Shown here: one piece after another, positions 48,105-56,406 of the stretch
How positions within the stretch are numbered: the stretch's first letter is position 1
How the letters are laid out: every line of letters begins with the position of its first letter
Assembly (NCBI RefSeq): GCF_006152115.1
Contig: NZ_VDFU01000020.1
Location: 1 to 64,000, forward strand
Source of the DNA: Rubellimicrobium rubrum
GTDB lineage: Bacteria; Pseudomonadota; Alphaproteobacteria; Rhodobacterales; Rhodobacteraceae
Reading direction: 5' to 3'
Length of the DNA: 64,000 bases
Notes under the pieces: generated by a model
Seen by the model: the letters and a program-made list of their open reading frames with translations, nothing else
Database searches by the model: none
Told to the model about the DNA's origin: nothing
Made by a program: the position numbers and the translations under genes

Positions 48105-48172
48105 TGGGAAGATGCAGGTTGGGACGACGATGTCGCACCAGCCATTCAGGTCGCCCATGTCTGCACTTCCCA
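48105..48172. other. Long imperfect hairpin in the 399-bp rpiA-sdaA gap
   Basis: The gap 47993-48391 holds no credible gene. TGGGAAG and TGCAG (48105-48117, one bulged A) pair with CTGCA and CTTCCCA (48161-48172). Inside it GGTTGG can pair with CCAGCC and CGAC with GTCG, so nearly the whole 68 nt folds. Flanking GGGCC-rich repeats (48056-48074) can also pair. It could be a structured RNA on either strand or a leader of one neighbour. I could not assign it to a known RNA family. Confidence 0.35.
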
Positions 48173-48364
48173 CACGCGCCCAGCGATCCTGGCAAAGCGG
48201 CCTCCGGTCCATTGGCGTTCTGCGGAATCGTTCCTCCGCGGTCTCGCTGCACGTCCGCGCCCTGCCCGTGCGAGGGAGAGTTGATGCCCTTGCGGCGCCG
48301 GCTGTGGGAGGACTAGGCATGAGCCCGGATGTCAGGTGCGTACATCCGCCCTTTTTCAAAGGAG

Positions 48365-48382
48365 CCTCGCTGAAAGGCGAGG
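48365..48382 (+). promoter_or_regulatory. Leader hairpin before sdaA
   Basis: CCTCGC pairs with GCGAGG around a TGAAAG loop. The 3' arm, GCGAGGG, is the nearest Shine-Dalgarno-like sequence to the ATG at 48392. A stronger AAAGGAG lies just 5' of the hairpin, about 28 bases from the start, and would be brought closer when the hairpin folds. Confidence 0.35.
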
Positions 48383-48391
48383 GCAGATCAC

Positions 48392-49765
48392 ATGTTCCTT
48401 TCCGTGTTCGATATGTTCAAGCTCGGGATCGGCCCATCGTCCTCGCACACGATGGGGCCGATGGTGGCGGGGGCACGATTTCTTGACCTCCTGCGCCGCC
48501 AGCCGTTCCAGGTGGCTGGCCTACGGGCGTCGCTGCACGGGTCTCTGGCCTTTACGGGCGTGGGACATGCCACAGATCGGGCGACCATTCTCGGGCTCGC
48601 CGGCTTTACGCCGTCCGACTACGACGCCGAGAAGGCCGAGGCCGCCCTGGAACGGATCCGGTCCGAACGTCTGGTGACACCGGAGGGACTTCCTCCCTTG
48701 CGTTTTGATCCGGCGCGCGACCTCGTCTTCGACTATGGACCCCCACTGCCAGGCCATGCGAATGGCCTGATCCTGCGCGGCACCGACCCGCAGGGCGATG
48801 TCATCGTGGAGGAGACCTACTATTCCGTGGGCGGAGGCTTTGTCCTGACGGCCGCAGAACTGGCGCAAGGCAAGGCTACGGACGACGGACCGCCGGTGCC
48901 CTATCCCTTCGACACGGCTGCAGCGATGCTGCGGATGGCGCATGAATCAGGGCTCTCCATCGCGCAGATGAAACGCGCCAACGAGCTTTCGCGTATCGAA
49001 GCAAGCCATCTCGATGCCGGGCTGCGGCGCATTTGGGATGTGATGGTCGCCTGCATCGACAGAGGCCTTGCCGCCGATGGCATTCTGCCGGGCGGCCTCA
49101 AGGTCAAACGCCGCGCCGCAGGGATCCACCGGTCGCTGCTGGCGGAACGCGGGTTCAATCTCTCCGCGCCGCATACCATCAACGACTGGATGTCCGCCTA
49201 TGCCATGGCGGTGAACGAGGAGAACGCCGCCGGGGGTCAGGTCGTCACCGCCCCTACCAACGGCGCTGCGGGGGTGGTCCCGGCGACGATCCGTTACTGG
49301 CTCGACCATGTTCCGGGCGCCTCGGTCAGGCAGGTGCCCGAGTTCCTGCTGACCGCCGCCGCCGTCGGCGGGCTCATCAAGTACAACGCCTCCATCTCCG
49401 GAGCCGAGTGCGGCTGCCAAGCCGAAGTCGGCTCGGCCTCGGCCATGGCGGCGGCCGGCCTGTGCGCCGTCCTGGGCGGCACCCCCATGCAGGTCGAGAA
49501 CGCCGCCGAAATCGCGCTGGAGCATCATCTGGGAATGACCTGCGATCCGGTCCGGGGCCTCGTTCAGGTGCCCTGCATCGAGAGGAACGGACTGGGCGCC
49601 ATCAAGGCGGTGTCTGCGGCCAGCCTCAGCCTGCGCGGCGATGGAACCCACCTCGTTCCCTTGGACGCCGCCATCGAGACGATGCGTCAGACCGGGCGGG
49701 ACATGCACGAGAAGTACAAGGAAACGTCGCTGGGCGGCCTCGCGGTGAACGTGCCCAACTGTTAG
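48392..49765 (+). CDS. sdaA: L-serine ammonia-lyase (single-chain, iron-sulfur)
   Basis: A 457-residue single-polypeptide L-serine dehydratase. It opens [20 protein letters not shown], the substrate-binding beta-domain signature. The alpha-domain holds Cys ligands for the 4Fe-4S cluster in [15 protein letters not shown] near residue 335 and in [19 protein letters not shown] near residue 383. It converts L-serine to pyruvate and ammonia. It ends in a 4-bp overlap with the convergent hydrolase gene. Confidence 0.93.
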   Translation: MFLSVFDMFKLGIGPSSSHTMGPMVAGARFLDLLRRQPFQVAGLRASLHGSLAFTGVGHATDRATILGLAGFTPSDYDAEKAEAALERIRSERLVTPEGLPPLRFDPARDLVFDYGPPLPGHANGLILRGTDPQGDVIVEETYYSVGGGFVLTAAELAQGKATDDGPPVPYPFDTAAAMLRMAHESGLSIAQMKRANELSRIEASHLDAGLRRIWDVMVACIDRGLAADGILPGGLKVKRRAAGIHRSLLAERGFNLSAPHTINDWMSAYAMAVNEENAAGGQVVTAPTNGAAGVVPATIRYWLDHVPGASVRQVPEFLLTAAAVGGLIKYNASISGAECGCQAEVGSASAMAAAGLCAVLGGTPMQVENAAEIALEHHLGMTCDPVRGLVQVPCIERNGLGAIKAVSAASLSLRGDGTHLVPLDAAIETMRQTGRDMHEKYKETSLGGLAVNVPNC

Positions 49766-50733
49766 GGCACGGCTGACGGGTTGCCATGCTCATCGAAATG
49801 CGCCGTGATCTCCCTCAAGACTCGGGACTGGATGGCGGGCGTTTCCATCAGAAGTTCGTGGCGTGCGGTCGGGATCGTGAGCAGACGCGCCCTGGCCCAG
49901 GTCGCCACCCGCCGCCGGATCCGCGCCGGGTCCACGATGGCCTCCTCGGTCCCGAGAAGCACCAGCGCGGGCGTCGGAGGCAGACGCGCCGACATCAGGC
50001 GCCACATTTCGCGCAACGCCTCATTCAGCCAGTGCAAGGACGGGCCGCCCAGCGCAAGGTCAGGCTCGGCCGTGACCTGGGACCGCAACCATTCGAAGGT
50101 TTCCCGATCCGAAGTCAGGGTGTTGTCCGAGAAATCGCAGCGCGTGACATAGCAAAAGGGCTCCTGCCCCGGCGTAAGGAGATGTCCCAAGCCCAGTTGG
50201 CGGCCCATCTCCGAAACCGACCAGGCCACCGGCTTGAGGGCGCTGGCCATCTGGATCCCCCACATGGGGGCCGAGAAGACGGCGGCCCGGACCTCCAGTC
50301 CTTGTATCAGGGCGCGAAGTCCGATGGCGCCACCCATGGAGTGCGCGAGCATGAACCAAGGCTGGGGCAGGCTGAGGTCGCGCGCATGGGCGACCATCGC
50401 CGCCACATCAAGTTGGTAGTCGGTGAACTTGTCGACGTGGCCCAGGGCTCGGTCGCTGCGGACGCGGTCGGACAGGCCCTGCCCTCGCCAGTCGACCGTC
50501 ACGACGGCATAGCCCAGGCGACCGAGCCCTGCCGACAGACGACCATACTTCTCGGCATATTCGGTGCGTCCGGTGAACAGGAGGACCGTCCCGCGGGTGG
50601 CCGAACGGTTCCAGTGCACGGCGCGCAGGCGCACGCCGTCGGTGGCGGTCACCCAATGGGCGGCCACCTCCCTCGGCCCGGACGCCAGGAAAGCATGAAA
50701 GGGGGCCGTTCCGTTCGACAGTTGGTCAAGCAA
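49762..50733 (-). CDS. Alpha/beta hydrolase (lysophospholipase L2/PldB type)
   Basis: A 323-residue hydrolase with TVDWRGQGLSDR near residue 98, nucleophile elbow LAHSMGGAIGLRAL near residue 148 and a C-terminal His in TARHELLMETP. This fits the PldB/monoglyceride-lipase group, which acts on lysophospholipids or monoglycerides. No export signal is evident. The start codon appears to be TTG at 50733, overlapping the SCP2 gene by 8 bp; no in-frame ATG lies near the N-terminus. Confidence 0.83.
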   Translation of the reverse strand: MLDQLSNGTAPFHAFLASGPREVAAHWVTATDGVRLRAVHWNRSATRGTVLLFTGRTEYAEKYGRLSAGLGRLGYAVVTVDWRGQGLSDRVRSDRALGHVDKFTDYQLDVAAMVAHARDLSLPQPWFMLAHSMGGAIGLRALIQGLEVRAAVFSAPMWGIQMASALKPVAWSVSEMGRQLGLGHLLTPGQEPFCYVTRCDFSDNTLTSDRETFEWLRSQVTAEPDLALGGPSLHWLNEALREMWRLMSARLPPTPALVLLGTEEAIVDPARIRRRVATWARARLLTIPTARHELLMETPAIQSRVLREITAHFDEHGNPSAVP

Positions 50734-51016
50734 GGACGGAGGCGAGTTTCATCGCCGCGCCCATGTCCCCATCGAGCGCGAGTCTGCCGGTCATGAAGGC
50801 GCTGGTCGGATCGAGGTTGCCCTGAAGGATGTCGAGGAACGTCTCGGGCGACGCCGTCAGGGTCACCTCGGCCGGTCCCTCGCCTTTCCGGGCCTCGCCG
50901 CCGTCGACGAAGATGCTGCCCTCTCCCGTCAGCACGAACATCGCGGTACCCTCGAAGGAGCGCCCCGCCATGCGCCGATTCAATTCAGTGACCGCCTGAT
51001 CCACAACAGCGCTCAT
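50726..51016 (-). CDS. SCP2 sterol-binding domain protein
   Basis: A 96-residue protein of the SCP2 lipid-binding fold, ending FMTGRLALDGDMGAAMKLASVL, the conserved closing helix. The core has SIFVDGGEARKGEGPAEVTL. Such small proteins bind acyl chains or lipids. The overlap with the lysophospholipase-like gene suggests a shared lipid role (inference). Confidence 0.85.
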   Translation of the reverse strand: MSAVVDQAVTELNRRMAGRSFEGTAMFVLTGEGSIFVDGGEARKGEGPAEVTLTASPETFLDILQGNLDPTSAFMTGRLALDGDMGAAMKLASVLA

Positions 51017-51084
51017 GCCGATTCCTTTCCATGATGTGATGCCCGTCCTCTGGCATTCGCCGAAGGAAGAGCTACACCGGAGTT

Positions 51085-51657
51085 ATGGGATCGAGCCCCC
51101 TCCTGATCAAATCTGTCGTCGCGGCACTCCTGGTCGCAGTCTGCTTTTCCAGCCCGGTCACTGCGCAGCAGACCGACGTGGAGCGAGAGGCCGACCTTCT
51201 GCGGCAACTCGCACAGGCCGAGTCGCCCGAGGATGCCGTGAAGGTGGACGCGGAGTTGAAGGCTCTCTGGTCCCGCAGCGGCTCGGCCGCGATCGACCTT
51301 CTGCTGAGGCGGGGGCGGGACGCCCTGGAGGCTGGCACTCCCGAGATCGCCGTGGAGCATTTCACAGCGGCCATCGACCACGCCCCCGACTTCGCCGAAG
51401 CCTATGTGGGCCGGGCGTCCGCGTATTACCTGACCAGTCGCGCTGGTCCTGCCATCGATGATCTGCGCCATGCATTGGTTCTCAATCCCAGTCATTGGGA
51501 AGCGCTGCAGGGCTTCGCCATCATCCTCGAAGAGGTGGACCGCCCCGAGGACGCCCTTGAAGTGTGGCGCCAGGTGCACGAGATGCATCCCCAGAACCCC
51601 GAGGCCGTAGCCGCGGTCGATCGCCTTGAGCGCGAGCTTCAGGGCCGTACCCTCTGA
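51085..51657 (+). CDS. Exported tetratricopeptide-repeat protein
   Basis: A 190-residue protein with an export signal (about residues 1-27, cleavage near VTAQQ). About three TPR units follow over residues 75-180: EIAVEHFTAAIDHAPDFAEA, AIDDLRHALVLNPSHWEA and EDALEVWRQVHEMHPQNPEA. TPRs mediate protein contacts; the partner is unknown. It is 27 bp upstream of the helicase gene and probably cotranscribed. Confidence 0.85.
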   Translation: MGSSPLLIKSVVAALLVAVCFSSPVTAQQTDVEREADLLRQLAQAESPEDAVKVDAELKALWSRSGSAAIDLLLRRGRDALEAGTPEIAVEHFTAAIDHAPDFAEAYVGRASAYYLTSRAGPAIDDLRHALVLNPSHWEALQGFAIILEEVDRPEDALEVWRQVHEMHPQNPEAVAAVDRLERELQGRTL

Positions 51658-51684
51658 CATTCCGCCCGGAAGGCGCGTGCCCCC

Positions 51685-54600
51685 ATGACTCCCTCCCGTG
51701 TCACGGCCGTTCTGGGCCCGACCAATACAGGTAAGACCCATTACGCCATCGAGCGAATGCTGGCGCACAGGACCGGCATCATCGGCTTGCCGCTCCGCCT
51801 TCTCGCCCGCGAGGTCTACGACCGCGTCGTCAAGCTGCGCGGTCCGTCCGTCGTCGCGCTGGTGACGGGCGAGGAACGGATCGTTCCAGACCGCGCCGCC
51901 TATTGGGTCTGCACCGTCGAGGCGATGCCCGAAGGAATGGGTGCCGATTTCGTCGCTGTAGATGAGATCCAGCTTTGCGCCGATCCCGAGCGCGGCCACA
52001 TCTTCACGGACCGCTTGCTCAACACGCGCGGACTGCACGAGACCCTGTTCCTGGGCTCGCTCACGATGCGCAACGCCATCGCGGCCCTCGTTCCCGGCGT
52101 GCAGTTCATGACGCGCGAGCGGTTCTCGACCCTCACCTACACCGGTCCCAAGAAGATCAGCCGGATGCCGGAGCGGGCGGCCATCGTCGGGTTCTCCGTC
52201 GAGAACGTTTATGCCATCGCCGAGTTCATCCGCCGCACGCGCGGCGGTGCGGCCGTGGTCATGGGCGCGCTGTCCCCCCGCACCCGCAACGCGCAGGTGG
52301 AGCTTTACCAGAACGGCGACGTGGACTTCCTGGTCGCCACGGACGCCATCGGCATGGGCCTGAACCTCGACATCACCCATGTCGCCTTTTCGGGCCTTCT
52401 CAAGTTCGATGGCCACCGCATGCGCGAACTGGCCCCCGACGAGCTCGCTCAGATCGCGGGACGCGCCGGTCGGCACACCCAGAACGGCACCTTCGGCGTC
52501 ACCGGAGAGGCCCCTGACCTCGACCCCGAGGTCGTCGAGCAGATCGAGAACCACCAGTTCCGCCCGGTGACGCGGCTGATGTGGCGCAACTCGCGCCTGC
52601 AGTTCGGCTCGGTCAAGCGGCTGATCCAGACGCTCGAGGAGCGGACCGACAATCCCTGGCTGGGCCGGGTGCGGGAGTCCGACGACCTGGGCGCTCTGCG
52701 TGCCCTCTTCGCCGATGCCGAGGTCATGGCACGGGCGAACGATGGCCCTGGCGTGAGGCTCCTGTGGGATGTCTGCCGCATCCCCGACTTCCGCGGCATC
52801 TCCAAGGGCGAGCACGCCCAGTTGCTAGGCCAGATCTTCAACTTCCTGCACGAGAAAGGCCGCGTCCCCTCCGAATGGCTGGGCGAGGCCGTGCGACGGA
52901 TCGACCGCACCGATGGCGACATCGACACCTTGTCGAAACGTCTGGCTTATATCCGCACTTGGACCTATGTGGCCCAACGCAAGAGTTGGGTCGATGACGA
53001 GGGTTATTGGCGCGAGGAGACCCGTCGGGTAGAAGATCGCCTGTCGGACGCGCTGCACCAGGCTCTGACGGAACGTTTCGTGGACCGGCGGACGAGCACC
53101 CTCGCCCGGCGGCTCAGACAAAGGGAGGTCCTCGTGGCCGAAGTCGATGACAAGGGCGCCGTGACGGTCGAAGGACATTCCGTCGGGCGGCTCGAAGGGT
53201 TCCGCTTCCGGGCGGAGCGGGCCGACAATCCGGACGAGGCGAGGACCCTGCGCCAAGCCGCGGCCCAGGCCCTGGCGCCGCAGTTCCACCTCCGGGCGGA
53301 CCGCTTCTACAACGCTCCGGACACGGAGATCGACTTCACCGAGCAAGGCGGCCTCATGTGGGGCGAGCATGCGGTAGGGCGCTTGGCCAAAGGCACCGAC
53401 CCTCTCCGCCCCGAGGTCGTGGCCTTCGTGGACGAGGAAGCCGGTCCCGAGGTGATGCAAAAGGTGCAGCGCCGCCTCCAGCACTTCATGGATCGTCGGA
53501 TCGCCGCTGCCATGGAGCCCCTGCTGAACCTCCAGCGGGACGAGACGCTGACCGGCCTCGCCAAGGGCTTTGCATACCGTCTGGTCGAGAACCTGGGGAT
53601 CATCCCGCGCGGTGACATCGCCGAGGAGGTCAAGCAACTCGACCCCGAGGCTCGAACCGCACTCCGCAAGCACGGCGTCCGCCTGGGCCAGTTCACGATC
53701 TTCCTCCCCGCGCTGCTCAAGCCCGCACCGACCCGGCTGCGGCTCGTGCTGTGGTCGCTGTCCAGGGGTTTGGACGAGTTCCCCTCCGCCCCGCCCCCGG
53801 GCCATGTGACGGTCCCCGCACAGGAGGGGGCTCCCCAGGGCTTCTGGGCGATGGCCGGCTATCGCGCTGCTGGAGAGCGTGCCGTTCGGATCGACATGCT
53901 CGAAAGGCTGGCCGACATGCTGCGCGACAAGGATTCCCGTAAAGGCTTCGAAGCCGCCCCCGAGATGCTGTCCATCACCGGACTGTCGCTCGATGCGTTT
54001 GCCAAGCTGATGGAAGGCCTGGGGTACCGGGCCGAGAAGGCCGAGAGGCCCAAGCTGCGCGCGCCCAAGGCAGCCGCTCCCGCGACACCCAGCGAAACGC
54101 CCGATGCTCCGCCGGTGGAAGAACCGCCGACTACCCCGGACGAGACGCCGGCTCCAGCCGAGGATCCCTCGCCTACGCCCGACATCCAGCCCGGTGAGCC
54201 CGCCGAGGTTCCCCAGCCCGACCTGCCCGACCCCGCCGAGACGCCGCCAGCCACGCCGAGCGAAGTTCCGGTAGAGGAGCCGGCCGAAGCGCCGGATCTT
54301 CCGCCTACGGAACTGCCAGGGGACACTCCGTCGGATGTTCCGGACATCACGCCCACAGAGATGCCGGGCGACATGCCTATGGAAATGCCCATGGAATCTC
54401 CCATAGAGATGCCGGGTAGTCCTTATGCCGCGGCCCAGCCCGTCGAGATGGAGTCCTTCTTCACCTTTACTTGGGCCGGCCGCGCCCAGCGCCGCGGGCA
54501 GCAGGAGCGTGGAGCCCGCCCCGAGGGTCGGAACCCACGGCGTGAGCAGCAGCCCCGCGGCGAGCGTCCACAAGGCGATCGGCGCCCGCGTGCGGCCAAC

Positions 54601-54870
54601 GCCGCAGAGCCCGCCCAGCCCACCCCGACCGAGCCTGTCAACCGGGAGGCCCGGCCCGAGCGCGAGGTCCGTTCGGATCGGCCGCGATTCGATAAGGGCA
54701 AGCCGCGTGGCGACCGGCCTGATCGGGGCCCCCGGTCTGACCGCCCGGACCGTGGTAGCCGTGCCCAGAACTTCGAATCCCATCCGCCTCGGGAGGAGAA
54801 CAAGAGTCGGGCAAGGATCGACCCTGACAATCCCTTTGCCGCTGCGCTCGCGGGGTTCAAGCCCAAGTGA
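51685..54870 (+). CDS. Suv3-like superfamily 2 helicase with Pro/Met-rich segment and basic tail
   Basis: A 1061-residue protein. Walker A GPTNTGKT is at residues 11-18, motif II is VDEIQ at about 92-96 (not DEAD/DEAH), and motif VI is QIAGRAGRH near residue 258, as in mitochondrial Suv3 RNA helicases. A helical middle region runs to about residue 790. Residues 795-930 are Pro/Glu/Thr-rich and end in a Met-rich stretch (MPGDMPMEMPMESPIEMPG). The last 110 residues are Arg/Gly-rich, likely RNA-binding. The role is probably RNA turnover. The next gene, an S4-domain protein, overlaps by 4 bp. Confidence 0.85.
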   Translation: MTPSRVTAVLGPTNTGKTHYAIERMLAHRTGIIGLPLRLLAREVYDRVVKLRGPSVVALVTGEERIVPDRAAYWVCTVEAMPEGMGADFVAVDEIQLCADPERGHIFTDRLLNTRGLHETLFLGSLTMRNAIAALVPGVQFMTRERFSTLTYTGPKKISRMPERAAIVGFSVENVYAIAEFIRRTRGGAAVVMGALSPRTRNAQVELYQNGDVDFLVATDAIGMGLNLDITHVAFSGLLKFDGHRMRELAPDELAQIAGRAGRHTQNGTFGVTGEAPDLDPEVVEQIENHQFRPVTRLMWRNSRLQFGSVKRLIQTLEERTDNPWLGRVRESDDLGALRALFADAEVMARANDGPGVRLLWDVCRIPDFRGISKGEHAQLLGQIFNFLHEKGRVPSEWLGEAVRRIDRTDGDIDTLSKRLAYIRTWTYVAQRKSWVDDEGYWREETRRVEDRLSDALHQALTERFVDRRTSTLARRLRQREVLVAEVDDKGAVTVEGHSVGRLEGFRFRAERADNPDEARTLRQAAAQALAPQFHLRADRFYNAPDTEIDFTEQGGLMWGEHAVGRLAKGTDPLRPEVVAFVDEEAGPEVMQKVQRRLQHFMDRRIAAAMEPLLNLQRDETLTGLAKGFAYRLVENLGIIPRGDIAEEVKQLDPEARTALRKHGVRLGQFTIFLPALLKPAPTRLRLVLWSLSRGLDEFPSAPPPGHVTVPAQEGAPQGFWAMAGYRAAGERAVRIDMLERLADMLRDKDSRKGFEAAPEMLSITGLSLDAFAKLMEGLGYRAEKAERPKLRAPKAAAPATPSETPDAPPVEEPPTTPDETPAPAEDPSPTPDIQPGEPAEVPQPDLPDPAETPPATPSEVPVEEPAEAPDLPPTELPGDTPSDVPDITPTEMPGDMPMEMPMESPIEMPGSPYAAAQPVEMESFFTFTWAGRAQRRGQQERGARPEGRNPRREQQPRGERPQGDRRPRAANAAEPAQPTPTEPVNREARPEREVRSDRPRFDKGKPRGDRPDRGPRSDRPDRGSRAQNFESHPPREENKSRARIDPDNPFAAALAGFKPK

Positions 54871-55175
54871 GCGAACCGTCGGAAGGTCTTCGCCCGACCA
54901 TCCGTCTCGACAAGTGGCTCTGGCATGCGCGCTTTCTCAAGTCGCGCAGCCTCGCATCGGACTTGGTGGCCGAAGGGCGGCTACGGGTAAACGGACAGCA
55001 CACGGAGAAGCCCGCCCGCGCTGTCGGACCCGGTGACGTGCTCACGTTTACCCTGCACGGCGAGGTGCGGGTCGTTCGCATCCTCGGGCTCGGGGCGCGG
55101 CGTGGTCCTGCGCCCGAGGCCCGGGAACTCTACGAGGATCTGGCGCCGGCTTCGCCGCCCCCTCCGCTTGAATGA
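54867..55175 (+). CDS. S4-domain RNA-binding protein (Hsp15 type)
   Basis: A 102-residue protein consisting mainly of an S4 RNA-binding domain: [20 protein letters not shown] near residue 11, then [12 protein letters not shown] and VGPGDVLTF. This matches Hsp15-like proteins, which bind the 50S subunit carrying stalled nascent chains. It starts at GTG inside the helicase stop (GTGA), so the two are translationally coupled. Confidence 0.87.
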   Translation: MSEPSEGLRPTIRLDKWLWHARFLKSRSLASDLVAEGRLRVNGQHTEKPARAVGPGDVLTFTLHGEVRVVRILGLGARRGPAPEARELYEDLAPASPPPPLE

Positions 55176-55224
55176 TCCGGGGCCGCAGGTTAGGTCACGC
55201 GACGACCAGGAGACCTCAAGCCCT

Positions 55225-55560
55225 ATGACCTACATCGTCACCGAGAACTGCATCGCCTGCAAATACACGGATTGCGTGGAGGTGTGCCCTGTCGATTGCT
55301 TCTACGAGGGCGAGAACTTCCTGGTGATTCATCCGGACGAATGCATCGACTGCGGCGTCTGCGAGCCCGAGTGCCCGGCCGACGCGATTCGCCCCGATAC
55401 GGAACCGGACATGGCCAAGTGGGTGGAGTTCAACCGGAAGTACGCCGAGCGGTGGCCTGTGATCACTCTGAAGAAAGATCCGCTGCCCACGGCCGAAGAG
55501 ATGGACGGCAAGCCTGGCAAGATGGAGCTGTTCAGCGAAGCACCCGGCGAGGGCTCCTGA
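55225..55560 (+). CDS. fdxA: Seven-iron ferredoxin FdxA
   Basis: A 111-residue ferredoxin beginning [20 protein letters not shown]. The first cluster motif is C-x7-C-x3-CP around residues 9-21, likely 3Fe-4S with one extra Cys; the second is [12 protein letters not shown] near residue 39, a 4Fe-4S site. The C-terminal tail with [12 protein letters not shown] is standard for FdxA. It is a cytosolic electron carrier. CarD follows 214 bp downstream, a common arrangement in alphaproteobacteria. Confidence 0.93.
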   Translation: MTYIVTENCIACKYTDCVEVCPVDCFYEGENFLVIHPDECIDCGVCEPECPADAIRPDTEPDMAKWVEFNRKYAERWPVITLKKDPLPTAEEMDGKPGKMELFSEAPGEGS

Positions 55561-55612
55561 GCACACCTGCTTCAGGGATGGCTGCACCTAGGCCGGACGC
55601 CGCGCGGCACCC

Positions 55613-55641
55613 TTTCAGGTGTCGCGAAATTGTGCTATGGT
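55613..55641 (+). promoter_or_regulatory. Candidate promoter in the fdxA-carD gap
   Basis: TTTCAG and TATGGT are separated by 17 bp, and the -10 is preceded by TGC, an extended -10 feature. It would drive a short RNA of about 75 nt ending at the terminator at 55693-55723, or the carD message through that terminator. The -35 is weak. Confidence 0.35.
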
Positions 55642-55692
55642 CTGGGCTAAATGGCAAACCCATCCCCTTGACCCGGTAGTCACGAAGGCCCA

Positions 55693-55723
55693 CCTGACGG
55701 GAACGCGTTTTCCGTCGGGTTTT
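55693..55723 (+). terminator. Rho-independent terminator in the fdxA-carD gap
   Basis: CCTGACGGGAA pairs with TTTTCCGTCGGG (G-U pairs at two places), loop about 5 nt, followed by TTTT. It ends the fdxA transcript or a small RNA starting near 55648. Confidence 0.65.
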
Positions 55724-55774
55724 CGTATTGCTGCCAGCCGTCCCGCCTTGGCGCCCTGAATCGGAAGGACCCCC

Positions 55775-56284
55775 ATGACCAAGACCAAAAAGAACGAGTT
55801 CCGCCCGGACGATTTCGTTGTCTACCCCGCCCATGGAGTAGGCAAGATCGTTTCCATTGAAGAGCAGGAAGTCGCGGGTTTCAAGCTGGAGTTGTTCGTC
55901 ATCTCCTTCGAGAAGGACAAGATGACGCTGCGCGTGCCTACGAACAAGGCAACCGAAGCGGGACTTCGCGCCTTGGCTTCGGCCGACACGGTCGCTCATG
56001 CCATGAAGACCCTCAAGGGCAAGGCCAAGGTCAAGAAGGCCATGTGGTCGCGCCGGGCCCAGGAATATGAGCAGAAGATCAATTCAGGCGATCTGATCGC
56101 CATTGCCGAGGTGGTCCGCGACCTTCATCGGGCCGACGACCAGCGAGAGCAGTCCTATTCCGAACGCCAGCTCTATGAGGCCGCCCTTGAGCGCCTGACC
56201 CGCGAATACGCCGCCGTGTCGGGCCGGGACGAACGCGTTGCGGGCAAGGAGATCGAGGACGTGCTCGTCGGCCGTGCTGCGTGA
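55775..56284 (+). CDS. carD: CarD-family transcription regulator
   Basis: A 169-residue regulator. The N-terminal RNA-polymerase-interacting (Tudor-like) domain spans about residues 8-65 (DDFVVYPAHGVGKIVSIEEQ), and the helical DNA-binding C-terminal domain includes AMWSRRAQEYEQKINSGD near residue 88. CarD stabilises open promoter complexes, notably at rRNA and housekeeping promoters in alphaproteobacteria that lack a T at -7. It has a GGAAGGA ribosome site and its own terminator. Confidence 0.93.
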   Translation: MTKTKKNEFRPDDFVVYPAHGVGKIVSIEEQEVAGFKLELFVISFEKDKMTLRVPTNKATEAGLRALASADTVAHAMKTLKGKAKVKKAMWSRRAQEYEQKINSGDLIAIAEVVRDLHRADDQREQSYSERQLYEAALERLTREYAAVSGRDERVAGKEIEDVLVGRAA

Positions 56285-56310
56285 TCTGACGATCGGTTCC
56301 TGACAGGAGG

Positions 56311-56332
56311 GCCGCGTCCGATCGGGCGCGGC
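56311..56332 (+). terminator. Terminator downstream of carD
   Basis: GCCGCG-T-CCG pairs with CGG-G-CGCGGC around an AT turn, about 10 bp in total, followed by TCTTGTGTTT. It lies 27 bp after the carD stop. Confidence 0.6.
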
Positions 56333-56406
56333 TCTTGTGTTTCCAAGACAGGCTGCGAGACTCGGGCTGCCCTACAAAAGACGGTGCATCGTCCTACCGT
56401 TCAGGC

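Noticed and set aside
48050-48250. 6S RNA in the rpiA-sdaA gap
   Set aside because: There is a long hairpin, but I could not identify the central bubble and conserved flanks of 6S RNA, so I left it as an unassigned structure.
48270-48345. Glycine-riboswitch-like pieces (GGGAGAG ... GTCAGG) upstream of sdaA
   Set aside because: The conserved CCGAAGGGGCAA core is absent and spacing is too short for an aptamer.
51013-54783. Two long minus-strand open frames (about 600 and 650 codons)
   Set aside because: Both are antisense to the TPR and helicase genes, whose motifs are unambiguous.
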